Shown: positions 20,456-33,400, numbered from the stretch's first letter. The stretch: 64,000 nt of DNA from Rhinopithecus roxellana (GCF_007565055.1 NC_044570.1:13421602-13485601), one strand, 5' to 3'. Notes: generated from the letters alone by a model not told the origin. Program-made: numbers and translations.

Positions 20456-21085
20456 AATCAGCCAAGGAACACTTGTCCTAGAGTCCCTGAGAAGGTAGCT
20501 TCACAGAATTAGATAATAGATTAAATTGGGAAATTGAGGACAACAGGAGAACCTAGGATAGTTTCCAAAGGTCTGGCTGAGGGGAACAAACAGAATGTGG
20601 CCTCTCTTCTAGATGCCCTCATCCCAATCTCCAAAACTTGTGAGTATGCTAGGGCTCATGGCAAAGAGAAATTAAGGTTGCTCATCAGCTGATCCTTAAG
20701 ATGGGAAGATTGCCCAGTATCATCCAGCTTGATCAACGCTGTTAAAAAAGCCTTAAATGTAGAAGATGGAAGCAAAAGAGGAATGTCAGGGGAAATCATG
20801 GAAGAACAGTAAAAGCAATGTGATATTGATGGCTTAGAAAGTGGAGGAATGGGCTATGGCTAAGGAATGCAGGAGACCCCTAGAATTCTCAAAGTACAGG
20901 GAAACAAATTATACTCCAGAGCCTATAAGAGGAACACAGTCCTGTGCACACTTAGACTGTAGCCTAACAAAACCTGTGTTGCACTCCTAGGCTCCAGAAG
21001 TGTAAAATGATACACTTGTCTTGTATTAATCCATTAAATTTATAATAATTTGTTACAGTGGCAGTAGGAAACTAACATACACCAA
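20456..21085 (+). repeat. Old interspersed repeat remnant (family not named)
   Basis: Motifs typical of a widespread old element: GGCAAAGAGAAATTAAGGTT, GCTCATCAGCTGATCCTTAA, and the end TTTGTTACAGTGGCAGTAGG. Similar in character to 15281-15720. Confidence 0.5.
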
Positions 21086-21890
21086 AGTGAGAAAAACTTG
21101 CAGATATGAGATAAAAGGAAGAAAACTCAAGGAAGTGTTAGCAAATGAGTAGAAGGCACATTCTGTTAAGAGACTGGGGACAAATGGAGTTCATCTGCCA
21201 GGGGTATGGGTTTCAAAGCATTGTATAAAAGTTGTTGCATAGAGGAAATGTGGCATCAAGGTAAAGATGTCCGCAGCAATATGGAAATGAGAGTGTGAGA
21301 CAAAAACAAGGGGTGGGTCTTCTCCACTGTGTATCCCCACCACTAATACAGAAATTGTTCACAGTAAGTGTTCTATGCTTGCAGAATGGTGCTGGAGGCT
21401 AGGGGCAGGGGCTGCAGGATAGACAGTGTTGAAATACAAGAATGACAGAGATGGTGAGATTACAGTGTTAAGTAGACTCAACAGTGTGAAGAGCCTTATG
21501 TAAATTCCCATGCGGAGGCCTCAGGGGGTCAGAGGCTCCATTATGAAGTTTATATTCAGGTGGTCGACAGCAACTTTGTGAGAATTTACTAAGTTGTTTA
21601 TGTTATCTGTGAATAAATCCTCCATGAGAAGAAACTGGACTTGGTGACTGATGAGAGGGAGCCAGGACCCGTATTTTTGATGGAAACAGCAGCTGCTTCA
21701 GATAGCTAGGGCAACCTGGTATTCGACAGGGAGAAGTCTAAAGAAATAAAATTGATAACACAAAGAGATTTCTCAGTATCTTAAATTTAAGGAATCTACA
21801 TACACTAACTAGTAGTCAACGTAAGCATTGGACCAGAAATCAGTGAGTCTAGCATCAGAAGGTAAAGTCCTCCAGTGAGTGGAAGTGTGA
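21086..21890. other. Gene-free stretch
   Basis: No gene or named repeat recognised. Confidence 0.45.
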
Positions 21891-21894
21891 CATA

Positions 21895-21895
21895 C

Positions 21896-21938
<43 letters not shown>
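21895..21938. repeat. (TG)n microsatellite
   Basis: Uninterrupted TG run of about 20 units after CATACATATG. Confidence 0.95.
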
Positions 21939-22016
21939 AGGCTTTGGGGTTGACCTTAATTTAGTCTAAATCAATAATTTGAATGAAGACAACTTATCAC
22001 ATACAAAAATATCACC

Positions 22017-22020
<4 letters not shown>

Positions 22021-22062
<42 letters not shown>
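22021..22062. repeat. Pure T run of 42 bases
   Basis: Unbroken T tract between ACCAAGG and AATTAGAATTC, not followed by an Alu or L1 that I can recognise. Confidence 0.95.
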
Positions 22063-22066
<4 letters not shown>

Positions 22067-23735
22067 AGAATTCATTAGAAGGTGGAAGTTAGGATTCAAA
22101 GTGATCTCTCTGGCTAAAAGAGTTCAGTGAATTTAACAAGATAAGAGTTAAGCAAATAAGAAAGAAAGCCCTGTACTTGGGACTGAAAATCAACCATACA
22201 ACAATAGGACAAGAGAATCCTAGATTAAGAACAATTCACCTACATCAAGAAAAGTGTTAACTTACTGTAAGTTCTGTGAGAGATAAAAGTCTGATAGTTT
22301 TGTCAAAAAACCTAATGCAATTCTAGGTGGTATTAACAGCAAGATCGGGGAGAATATTCATGTACTCTTTGGGGAATAAAGTAAGTTCTGGAAATTATAA
22401 CATTTTCGAGGAAGAAACTCAGTTCTGGAATGTATTGTAAAATAAACAATAACTGATATGTGTGTTATAGGTGAGAGGAGGGCAAGATTTATGCTAAGGA
22501 AAGCTCAGGAAAGAAGAGAAACACTGCTGAAGGAACTGTGGGTGTTTAAACGGTGCTGGTAGAAGCTTTTGGGATGGAAGGGGAGAGGGTACAGCATAGT
22601 ACTATCTTTAAATACAGTAAGCTCTCTAATGGAAAAGGAATTTGGCTTGGAATGGCAAGTGAGTTTCCTATCAGGAGTGAAATCTTATCAACTGGTATTG
22701 ACTGCCATGAACTGGTGCTGAGAAATTTTCTGAGACTAAGTGTGGACAAAATAGGGAAGAATGCTGTGTAGAAGAGCATGTAGGAAAGAATGCTGTGATC
22801 ATCTGTGTCTCCTAAGGATTTCGGGGATTTCGGAAAGTGCAGTGTCTACACGAGGCTGAACTCCACAGACTTATTCCAAACTGTTATATAAGCAAAGTCC
22901 AGGGCTGCTTATTTGAAGTCACGTACTGATATTCAAAGCAGACTCACACATTGATCCTGTCTTTTCTCAGCCCTATTCTTCTAAACTCTGCTAGAGTTTA
23001 GGCATTTACTATTATTTTTTCCCAAATCCACTTTCACTATATCCACTTCAGAGCTACTATTATGTCTTTCATCATGCCGGGAATGTTCTCCCTGATTGTG
23101 CCAGAAACCCCTACCTATTTTTTAAAATCCAACTAATTCTCTCCTCCTCCTCGATTATTTCCAGCAAAACCCCACATGATCTTCATGTTGTAAGAAGTCT
23201 TGTTACTCCTACTGCCTCTTAAATACTTAAAGTTTTTCACAGCCAGTGATCAAAACTCATTGTACACTTCTTCAACGCTATGTATAAGGCTGACACTGAT
23301 CCAACTTTGTCCTCATAGAATGTAGACACTTTTTCAGGCTTATAGTCCCAGTATACAACTCTGGACTCAGGGGAGATTCCTCACTGTCCTCAAGAAGGTC
23401 CTGGAGTTTTGTTTGTTTGTTTTTTATTCCTTTGCTCATTTTCCCCTCCCTGCTATGATCTTCTTTGGCCCACCATGCAAATCCTATGAATCAAGGCCCT
23501 GATGAGTTTATACTTGTTCTGAGAGATGACCTGGTTCCTTTCCATTCTCAACCACCTCCCCTTTAAACTCTTCACTCCGTTTATTATGTTATCGTAGTTC
23601 TTGCTCAACTCTCTGCCTGTAAGGTTTTCATTATTGCTTCTGAGAGGTTTGGTTGCTTTTCTTTTTAATATCATGCAAGCATCATGAGATCAGGCTCATC
23701 TCTCCTCACCACACACACTGGTGGCTACTCAAAAA
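22063..23735. other. Gene-free stretch
   Basis: No gene recognised. Frames of 72-77 codons on both strands at 22546-22779 overlap each other and show no domain. Confidence 0.45.
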
Positions 23736-23739
23736 CATT

Positions 23740-23942
23740 TAACTCCTTGGATCTCAACCCTGAGCCATCTTTCTCCCACGAGGACACCTGGCAATGTCTG
23801 GAGATGCTTTTGGTTGTCTCCCTTGGGGGAGAAGGTGCTATTAACAAAATAGAGACCAAGGATACAGCTAAATCTACAATGCACAGGACAGCCTCCCAAA
23901 ACAAAGAATCTGCTGGCTCCAAAAGGCAACAGTGGCTCCATT
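23740..23942 (+). mobile_element. MER5A-like hAT transposon remnant
   Basis: GGCAATGTCTGGAGATGCTT, TTGGTTGTCTCCCTTGGGGG, CTACAATGCACAGGACAGCC and the following ACAAAGAATCTGCTGGCTCC follow the MER5A consensus order as I know it. The open frame across it (23684-23944) is not a gene. Confidence 0.65.
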
Positions 23943-25224
23943 AAGAAAACCTGGGTAAGTTGAATGTTTGGCTGTTAACTGCCAAACAAAGCCTCAAGAG
24001 CGCTGACAGTTGCAGGTGGAAGTGCTCAGTGCATGGTTGAGCCTGTCGGGGCCTGGCAGATTTGATGTGGCTACCCCAGGGAGGAGTGGAGATACAGCAC
24101 CAGCCTGCACCGTCTGTCAGAGCCAGTGAAGTCCCACAAGGACTCAAAACTCCTGTTTCCACTCACTCCGTCTCCTACCTTCAGTCAGAGGCTGAGGAGG
24201 GAAATGCAATCTAAGTCCCGCTGTGGACACCTGCGCTCAGAGGTTTCAACCGAGATCCCCAGGGGCAGTTCTTTGGACACCCTGGATATGTTCTCACGAG
24301 ATGTGGGTGGAGCTTCTGCATGGTGCTAGCGCATATGCCATGTCTCTTCAGACCGTGAAAACCCACTTAGTAGGTCTTCAGGAGTGGTGGGATGGGATGC
24401 GAGGGCTGTACTTTCATGTCTTGTTTCAGCCATTCACCCTCCCTCTACCCTCCCCGTAACCTTAGCCGTTTTGTCTTCTAATCCATCTTGTTCTGCATTT
24501 CTAAACACTGCTACAAAACTATGTCTAATTAGTAACCTTTTCTTTTCTTAAGGTAATTGCTATGCAGGATTGATTGCACTCAATAAATATCACCCTACTT
24601 TCAGTTTCTAGAAATCACTGGTAAGATTACTTCGTTTCTATAATCTACTGTGGTTTGCTAATTGTAACTGAATAGCTTTATAAAGGTAAAATATTTTCTT
24701 TTAACTTGTCTCAGGATTTGGTAAAGACAACTGAAAAGTTAGGAGCCTACATCTTTGAAAACTATAGCAATTTTGTTCTATGCACTTTTTTAAATAAAAG
24801 AATAATGGTAATTTTGAGGGAGAAGAGTAAGAAATTTAATTTGATTTAAATTATAGGTTTTTCCTGACTGACTATATCTTACTTTGTAAACGAAACCTGT
24901 GCTGCAGGTCGTTATTCCCATGTTTTCATTTTTGTAATACCTTGTAGATGGTCAAATAAGAAAACTTCAGACAGCATCGTGTGTCCTACAGACACACTGA
25001 AAGATGCTGTTTGTAAAAATATCCACTGTTGGAAATATCTCTAAAAGAAAATTTTTTAAAAATCTGACTTTTAGGTCATGTGTCTTGTATACTAGGTATG
25101 CCTCTCAAGTACAATTTATAGAGTATTAAATGTATTAATATGTCATTAAAGAAGAAAATATGTGTTTAGTAATGTGTAACTGTTATATAAAGCATAATAT
25201 AAATCTTATTTTAATATAAGCACC
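23943..25224. other. Gene-free stretch
   Basis: No gene or named repeat recognised. AT-rich from about 24480. Confidence 0.45.
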
Positions 25225-25395
25225 ATCCAGTGCAACTCAGTGATGGCAGCAATGACTTTATCTATATTTTTTACTGTAGGAGCTGCTAGTCTCATGTGGC
25301 TATTGAGCAACTGGACTGTAGCTAGTGTAACTGAATAAATTTTTAATTTACATTTAATTAGCTACGTATGCTTAGTGACTACCACAATGAACACC
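25225..25395 (+). mobile_element. hAT-like short DNA transposon remnant, second copy
   Basis: CTCATGTGGCTATTGAGCAA, GTAGCTAGTGTAACTGAATA, AATTTTTAATTTACATTTAA and TTAGTGACTACCAC. Same family and orientation as 19817-20003. Confidence 0.5.
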
Positions 25396-25486
25396 ATAAT
25401 GTTAAGGTATATAGCTAGTATCTGTTACTTAATTTTTACTTCAGAAGAAAATATATGGCTTGAAGAGATATTAATGAATAATCTGT

Positions 25487-25756
25487 GGGCCAGGAACAGT
25501 GCCTCATGCGTGTAATCCCAGGACTTTGGGAGGCTGAAACAAGAGAATCTCTGAAGTTCTGGAGTTGGAAATCAGCCTGGTGAACACAATGAAACCCCAT
25601 CTCTACTAAAAATTCAAAAAATTGTGAGCCGTGATGGCAAGTGCCTTTTATTCCAGCTACTCTAGAGGCCAAGGCATGTTAATCACTTGAAACTGGAAGG
25701 TGAAATTTGCAGTGAACCGAGATCACATGACTGCACTCCAGCCTGTGTGGCCTAGC
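25487..25756 (+). mobile_element. Alu, diverged
   Basis: CATGCGTGTAATCCCAGGAC and CTTTGGGAGGCTGAAACAAG on the left, CATGACTGCACTCCAGCCTG on the right. The tail has become purine-rich repeat. Confidence 0.92.
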
Positions 25757-25774
25757 TTGAAGCCATTTTACTCC

Positions 25775-25907
25775 CCAGCAAGAAAAGCAAGAAAAGGAGG
25801 AAGGGGAAGCGAAAGGGGAAAGAGGAAGGGAAGGAAGAAGAAAAAGAAAGAGAGAGAGAAGAGAGAGAGAGGGATAGGAGAGAGGAGAGAGAAAGAGGAG
25901 AGGAGAC

Positions 25908-25952
<45 letters not shown>

Positions 25953-25988
25953 AAGGAAAGAAAGAAAGAAGAAAAGAAAAGAAAGAGA
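25775..25988 (+). repeat. Polypurine tract: (GGAA)n/(GA)n/(GAAA)n
   Basis: About 210 bp almost wholly A and G on the + strand, including about 17 uninterrupted GA units near 25912-25944, with interruptions of single pyrimidines. It lies between two Alus and probably grew from an Alu tail. Confidence 0.95.
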
Positions 25989-26365
25989 GACCAGGCACTG
26001 TGGCTCACACCTGTAATTCCAGAAATTTGGGAGGCCAAGGCAGGTGGATCACGAGGTCAGGAGATCAAGACCATCCTGGCTAACATGGTGAAACCCTGTC
26101 TCTACTAAAAATACAAACAATTAGTTGGACATGGTGGCAGGCACCTGTAGTCCGAGCTAGTCAGTAGGCTGAGGCAGGAGGCATGAACCCAGGAGGCAGA
26201 GTCTGCAGTGAGCCGAGATTGCACCACTGCACTACAGCCTGGGTCACAGACCAAGACTCTGTCTCAGAAAATAAAAATTAAAAATAAAAAATAAGAAGAA
26301 AGGAAGGGGAGGGGAGGGGAAGGGAAGGGGGAAGGGGGAAGGAGGAAGGAGGAAGGAAAAGGAAA
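25989..26365 (+). mobile_element. Alu with (GGAA)/(GGGGA)-rich tail
   Basis: Well-preserved Alu (CACTGTGGCTCACACCTGTA, ATCACGAGGTCAGGAGATCA, GCACCACTGCACTACAGCCT). The tail runs AAAAATTAAAAATAAAA and then a G/A-rich stretch to about 26365. Confidence 0.94.
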
Positions 26366-27754
26366 CTGTGATAGCACTTCTCACACTTCTAACACTGTGT
26401 CTCCAACTTTGGTGGTCTGTCCCTTGCAGAACCCTTACCCCACAATGGAGGAGTAAAGTACACTGACACACAGATATTCTGCTTTGCCAGTCCAGCTGAA
26501 GCTGAGTGTCTGAGCCACTTACAAACTCCAGTAGTGTTTTTAAACGGTTGTAACTTTGGCCCTGACCAGCTAGTGAGACTCACATTTATTGGTAAACATT
26601 AATTGACAAAGTCATGAGTCAACACCAGCAGGGAGAAAATGGCATTGTGGACTTCCCTAAGCACTTAAACACTCACAGTAGCTCAAAGTTTAGTCTTAAG
26701 ACCACATGAGTAAACCATCTAGCTTGATAACTTCCCTATATTCCTTTGTTAGTACTTTTATTTATTTAACTAAAGGTAAAGCAGGTCACCTTCAACCATA
26801 TCTATTACTGAAGTTATACAACTCTCTGGCTTCCAAGATGGTTTGTGGCTGTTACTACAAATACCTTTAATATTTTTCCCACCAGACTGAGTGAACCCCC
26901 AACATGAAAGAATCTATATATTTCCTGTATTACATTATCTTAAAAATACTTTTTCCATTTTTACACAGTCTCTTTAGATTCATCTCGTTCAGAAAGATAT
27001 CTGGATGACAACCTTTACCAACTTTACTAGCATCCACGTAAAATTTCTGGAAGTTAGAAAAACAATGAGTAGCAAACATATCAATCATCTCCTAGTGCCA
27101 AAATTCTGATAGAAGTCTTAGCTGACAATAAAATAATTTCTGGTAAAATGAAATTATTTTAAAAAGTGGTGGCTTCTAATTAAACAACAGAAAACTTAGA
27201 GGAAGATATATGGTACTGAACTGTTTTTGGTACCATGACTCAAAGACCTATGATCTTATCCTATTTTTGTATATCTACACTCAGGGAATGCTAAGCTGTT
27301 TAATAGTCACAATACTTTCCTCCTAGATTGTAGTCGTCCATTCTTCTGAGTCTTAATATTTCCTTTGAGTGATAAAGACACAAAGATAGTTCTATGCACA
27401 AAATTTGAATGAGGAAAGAAAATTTGGACATTCGCCTTTTGCTTTCTGAAAGTTAAAATTCTTATCTATAATTGGCAAAAGAATAGACACATACCCAATG
27501 TGAATGGAAATACAGAATCCAGAAATAGATTCACTGAACTATTGTCAATTGATTTGTTAAACAATGGTGCAAAGGCAATTCAATAGAGGAAAGATAATCT
27601 TTTCAATATGTGTCTCTGGAACAATGGAATATTCATATGCATAGAAATGAACCGTAGACCTAAATGGAAATTGGAAAACTATACATTTTTCAAAGAAAAA
27701 CAAGAGAAAGTCTATGTGATCCTGAGTTTCATGATGTGATATAACACCAAATCA

Positions 27755-27806
<52 letters not shown>

Positions 27807-29015
27807 ATAAGTTACAGTTAACTGAAATTAAAAACATCTCTTTGGAAGACACTGCAAAGAGAATGAAGAGACCCGGTGTCAAACCCATTAAGCTTTCCAT
27901 CACCAAGAATCAACATTAAAGTTTGCAAATTTTGGTCTGCTGATCCCTGGATAAAGTTGAGTCTGTGTCAAAACAATCTAACTGTAATCCCCTCACTGAA
28001 GAGGATGGGGGTGGGGATAAGGTGCTGAGATGACCGTTTTTAGTTACAAGAAACTAAAAATTAAAAAATAATTTATGCTTCTCATTTAAAACAAAGTTTC
28101 AGAGTATTCGGAAGGATACAAAGTGAAAGCAAACTAGAAATTTCTGCCTGTGTGGTCTAATCTCACTCTCCACTGATAACTAGAATTTTCATAATTTTGT
28201 TTCTTGGTTACTTTTATAGGATTGTTTGAGTTTAAAACTCTGTGTATTTCTAATTAAAATACAAAACCAAATAAAATAATGTTATAGATCCTGTAGGAAA
28301 TTTGCTTTTTCTATCCACCAATATATCTAACTATAGCAGTACATCGAGAATAATTATTTTTAAATCAAATATTTAATCACCTGTTGATGGAGATTTGTTG
28401 TCTTACTGTTTGCTTTTCTCTGATAGAGGCAACCATTATTCAATGTGCACACTTTCTGCAATTGTAGAAAGTACAGCTTTGTGAATTCATAGAATTGGAA
28501 TGAGTAGATTAAAAGACACTTTCATTTTGAATATATGTAAGCACTGATGCACTCCTCTCCCAAGTGAACAAGCATAGGTCTACTTCCACTCTATTGCCAA
28601 CATTAGCATTATCAATGTCTTAATCTTCACAGTGTTATAGGGAAAATAATGGTTTCTTTGCTTTATTAATTTGTATTTATGATTTTGTTCATGTTTGTTC
28701 AACATCTGATTATCTTGCTCTTCTTGGTTTGACATTTTATTTCTCTACAATCTGTCCATGGTTTTCTGCATTTTTCAGTTTTGTTTTATTTGAATTGATT
28801 TGTAAGAGCTTTTTAACAATATTGAAATGTCTTCATTTTAGTCCTGATTATGCCTCCATATTATTGCTACTATTTTCCAGTGTATTATTTCTCTTTATTT
28901 TATGCCATATGTAAATTTTTAATTTTCATGTAGTGAGATTGATATGTCTCCTTATTGCTTCCAGGTTTTGTATCATGCTTGGGAAGGACTTTTTACAGAT
29001 TTATTTTTGAAAGCT
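26366..29015. other. Gene-free AT-rich stretch with an (AT)n microsatellite
   Basis: No gene recognised. The dinucleotide run at 27756-27801 is listed separately. Confidence 0.5.
27756..27801. repeat. (AT)n microsatellite
   Basis: Uninterrupted AT run of about 22 units. The YIYIYI reading on either strand is an artefact of it. Confidence 0.95.
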
Positions 29016-29021
29016 ATAACC

Positions 29022-29155
29022 AGACAAAGCCGCTCATTCTTGTGATCTCAACACTTTGGGAGGCCCAGGCAGGAGGATCAGTTGAGGCCATGAGTTAGAG
29101 ATGAGCCTGGGCAGGCAACATAGGAAAATCAAGCATCTAAGAAAAAAATAAAATA
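29022..29155 (+). mobile_element. Alu left-arm fragment
   Basis: CAACACTTTGGGAGGCCCAG, GGAGGATCAGTTGAGGCCAT, AGATGAGCCTGGGCAGGCAA and an A-rich end AAAAAAATAAAATAAAA. No right arm. Confidence 0.82.
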
Positions 29156-30884
29156 AAATCTGTGAGTGGTGGATGGTGGTAAATGGCTGAGTGTTTTCAA
29201 CATATAGAAAAGTTGAAAAAATTCTAGTCAACACTTATGTACCTACCACCTAGATTTCACTATGACATTTGTATTATATATGCTTAATCATTTTTATTTT
29301 CTCAGGCAAATTAAGGAGATAGATCGAGGTTTTCAGGAGCAGCTTGGAGGTACAGAGTAGCTCATGTGGGTAAGGGAAGAACAGCTCTTCAAAGTGGTTT
29401 GGACTGATTACCTGTACTGAGGCCCACCTGTGTTTGGGATCACCTGAAATTGAGAGAGACAAAACCACATGCTTCTCTTCTAGCTCTGGGGAGGAATTTT
29501 AAGGGTCTCTTTCTGCTGCCCCTTTCAGTGAGGGTGGAAAGATGGAGAAGCTCAGGAAGTGGAGCTTTGCAGAGCATAATACATTTTCCTTGAGAAGGGC
29601 AGCTTATTTAATTGAGGATTCTGTGGTTCTCCTGTGTAAGGTAAAAGTAAGTAGAGGAGAGGGTGGGTGGCTGGTAAAGTAGGGAGAAAGGTAGGGTTGA
29701 GTTGTAGTCGCAGTGATCAAAAACGATATCTGGAGAGACTGGCAGGTATAAGAATAAAGATGGTCCAGGAGTGCAGAATTGCAGAATGAGGTTTCAGGTG
29801 GAGATTGGAAATCAAAGGCAGGGTGCTGCCATTGGATGGAGCCAAGTAAATTAGCAAGAGTAAAGACCCCTGGGGTGAAGAAGTCACCAGGGCTCCTAGG
29901 GTCATCCAAGTGTCCATTTGAGCTCATCACTGGGAAGGCTATGAAGAGGATGAAGAGTGACAGGGAGTTTGTGCTGGCAAGTGGGATTCTATCTACCCCT
30001 TTAAGAAATCTTATTTCTTTTCCAAGTGTGTGTCTTAGACCAGACAGTCTAAGATGTACAGCAGTATTTCAAACATATATCTAAAACTGCTGTTGCCAGA
30101 TGTTAAAAGTAGGAAGTCTTCCCCCTAGTGCCTCCTCTTGCTTAGAGCTTCTCAATGAGACTTGGAGGTTTAAGTCTAAGGGCACCCACTGTAAAATTTT
30201 CTATAGCATTTCTGGAAATAGGGCTTGCCTCAGCTATAAAAAAGAAGGTTGAATGCACAGATCTTTGAGATGATAAGATTATGTTTAGACTAACAACTTC
30301 ATCTTCAAGATAGGTGACTAGATTTCTGTTTATTCAGCTGAAAGCATCTGAAGTCTTTGAGGAAGATTATCATTCTCATAAAAAACATCATGCCTTTATT
30401 TCCTCACCTGTAGTATCAATCCCCTTCTTTCCCTGATAAAACCATAGTGTCATTAAGATACAGCTTGACTGTCAACCCTGCGATAACCTCCCTGACTCCC
30501 ATTGAGTTAGTCACTTAGGTCTCATTCCTGCATGCAGGCTTTACTTACCTCAGTTATAAAATTATCCTATCTTACTGTGATTCTTTCTTCCTGATTACAC
30601 TGTGAGATCTTCAGAGATGAGGGCTACATCTGTCTACAATTTTATATCCAGTTCCCAGTATGCTGCTTGATATGAGAGGTAGGTAGTAAATTCTTGCTCT
30701 GTGAAGACAGGTGGAAGGTTGACTCATTCATTTACAAGTTCATATGAGCTTGATAAGTCATATGACTCCCAATGATTTGGCACCACCAATAAAAACCATG
30801 GAGATTTTATTCTTTTGGAGTTTTATTACTGAATGGACATTTTATTTATTTTTCCTGAAGAACTTACCAGATTTTTGTTAAGGG
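29156..30884. other. Gene-free stretch
   Basis: No gene recognised. A 108-codon minus frame at 29604-29930 has no motif or likely splice context that I can support. Confidence 0.45.
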
Positions 30885-31192
30885 GGCCAGGTGTGGTGGC
30901 TCTTGCCTGTAGTTTTAGTACTTTGAAAAGCTGAGATGGTGATCTCATTTGAGCCCAGAGGTGTAATACCGGCCTGGTCAGCACAGCACAACCCCATCTC
31001 CACAAAAAAATAGCTGAACTTGGTGGTGTGTTTTTGTAGTCTCAGTTACTCATAAGGCTGAGGTAGGGGGATCACTTGAGTCTGTGAAGCAGAGGTTGCA
31101 GTTGTCCAAAATCAAAACATTGCCCTCAAGCCTGGGCAGCAGAGCAGAACCCAGTCTCAAAAAATAAATAAATGGATAAATAAATAAAATTA
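30885..31192 (+). mobile_element. Alu, diverged
   Basis: CCAGGTGTGGTGGCTCTTGC at its start, TCACTTGAGTCTGTGAAGCA in the right arm, and an (AAAT)n tail. Confidence 0.9.
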
Positions 31193-31338
31193 CATAAATG
31201 CTTCAGAGATGTTAATAAAGTAGCATAAATTATGCGAGGGATGTTGAAAATATGTGGAAATGTAGTTTACCAGAAATTGAGAGAGTAAATATTTATGCAC
31301 CTGGAATAACTAGTTGAGGAATACATCCAAGTGGATTT

Positions 31339-31649
31339 TTTTTTTTTTTTTTTTTTTGAGATGCAGTTTTAATATCTTGCCCAGGCTGCAGTGCAGTGGC
31401 ACTACCTCAGCTCACTGGAACCTCTGACTCCCAGGTTCAAGTGATTCTCCTGCCTCAGCCTCCCAAGTAGCTTAGATGAGAGATGCCCAACACCATACCC
31501 AGTTAATTTTTGTAATTTTTGTAGAGATTTGATTTCTCCATATTGAGCAGGTTGGTCTGAAACTTTTGATCTCAGGTGATCGGCCGCTTTTGACCTCAGG
31601 TGATCTGCCAAATGGTTAGGATTACAGGAGTGAATCACCATGCCCAGCT
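31339..31649 (-). mobile_element. Alu, reverse orientation
   Basis: Poly(T) then GAGATGCAGTTTTAATATCT, GTGCAGTGGCACTACCTCAG, CTCCTGCCTCAGCCTCCCAA and CACCATGCCCAGC. A short internal duplication of GACCTCAGGTGAT(C) near 31565-31605. Confidence 0.93.
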
Positions 31650-31772
31650 GAGTTGAAATTATTTGACGGTGAAATAGTTATTCTCAATTTCTGTACTTGG
31701 TTTTTGGAATTTAGGAAGCAGTATATATAGTTCAATTTGTTATGCTTTCATTATCTTGCTTGCTAAAACCTA

Positions 31773-31778
<6 letters not shown>

Positions 31779-31809
<31 letters not shown>

Positions 31810-32068
31810 AGACACAGTCCTGCTCTGTCACCCAGGCAGGAGTGCAGTGGCATGAAGTCAGCTCAGTGGAAATTCCACCTGTCAAGTTCAAGTAATTCCC
31901 TGCCTCAACCCCCTGAGTAGCTGGGGTTACACCACACCCAGCTAAGATTTGTGTTTTTAGTAGAGAGGGGGTTTTACCATCCTGGCTGGGCTGATCTTGA
32001 ACTCCTGATCTCGTGACCTACTGGCCTCAGTCTCCCAAACTGCCAGGATCAGAACCATGTGCCACCAA
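31779..32068 (-). mobile_element. Alu, reverse orientation
   Basis: 31-base T run, then GAGACACAGTCCTGCTCTGT, GTTTTTAGTAGAGAGGGGGT, and CTCGTGACCTACTGGCCTCA. Confidence 0.92.
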
Positions 32069-33400
32069 AATTAGCCAAACTTAACGCTTTCTTACAGATT
32101 GATACAAGAAAACTTATGCTCAAAGTCTTGTTTTCCTAAAAGATATGGGTTTGCAAGAGAAAGAAAAGCAGAGCTGAAGCAGATAATTGAAGATTTTGAA
32201 TTGTAGGTATGCATGTTTATTTAGGATATTCAGATGAGGAGATTAAAAGAATTAGTAGGTATATGTCTAAATATTCTGGTATTTATTGCCAAGTAGAATT
32301 CTTTTTTATAAACATGATATCACCCAACATTAGAAGCTACACATTAAGAGAAACCAACACTAGGAATGTGTTTTTGACATATTAAGCATTAAGATGGAAA
32401 GCAGAATGAGATGCTATCACCAGGCTACAGTAACATTGAACAGAAAATTTGGAGAAGCTGTTAATACTTGAACAGATCATATGTTTTAAAGTTAACTTCA
32501 GTCCTTCAGGTGGCATAGTTTTGTAACTGAATTTCAAATATACACAGCTGCAGCTTTTACCAGCTTTGTGCTCAAGTATTGTTGTTTGACTTAACTTGTA
32601 TTAATGAAACTATTTCTCAAAGCACCTTTTTTAAGTGCTCAGAAATGTTTCATCCTTCATATATTACCTGGGATTGAGAGCAAGCTCACCTTTCTATAGT
32701 TTGCACAAGAAACCTTCTTTTCCTTTGGAACGTGCTGCTGGTTGACACTCATGGACACTTTAGGGATTTTAGCTCATTAAACAATTTGTCTCTATCTTAT
32801 TTAATGTTATTTTCTCACTTCTATCGGCTTGATTTTTAAATTTCATCTTGCTGTGTCACTTACTCCCTTTGTGGCCATATTGAAAAGGTAAATTAATCGA
32901 GAGAGATAAAAAAGGAGAAACCACCTTTGGCCAGAGGTAGTGCATCAGTTTTTTTATTTCCATTTTCTCTGCTCCCCTTCTCTCAGTATATATACAAAAT
33001 CAATATAGTTTACCTCTCCATGGCTTTCCAGATTAGCAGCAGAGGGAGCTAATACCTGGAGCGTTTAACTGTTCTTAGACTAGTCAGTGTTTTGCAGTAC
33101 TTCTACACTCTTCTCTGTTATATGCCACAGCCCCCTGCTTCTGCTACGTTCAACACAGGGCAACTAGGTCAGTTCACAAAATACACTGAGGACTTCTCAT
33201 TACCTGTGAATCCACCTGCCTGACTTGGGAACTGGTGCAATGGGTAATTTGAAGTCTCACTATGAAGATCATTTTATTTTCAAGTAGTTGGAAGTCTTGA
33301 ATGACGCATGTATCTGTTACCCTCTCATCTGGTACTTGATCCGTATTCAATCAATAGTTTTTTGTTTTGTAGGGTTTTTTGTTGTTGGTGGTTGTGGTGG
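32069..33400. other. Gene-free stretch
   Basis: No gene recognised. Contains copy 1 of a local duplication (33103-33205). Confidence 0.45.
33103..33205 (+). repeat. Direct duplication, copy 1 (partner at 34107-34206)
   Basis: CTCTTCTC, then ATATGCCACAGCCCC, then GGTCAGTTCACAAAATACAC, then TGA(G/A)GACTTCT occur in the same order in both copies, about 1.0 kb apart. Confidence 0.85.

Noticed and set aside
23684..23944. 86-codon frame
   Set aside because: It coincides with a MER5A-like transposon remnant.
25679..26083. 119-127-codon frames rich in Ser-Leu or Arg-Glu-Lys
   Set aside because: Readings of the polypurine tract joined to Alu sequence.
29604..29930. 108-codon minus frame, Pro/Ser/Thr-rich
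   Set aside because: No motif or likely exon borders. Probably chance.
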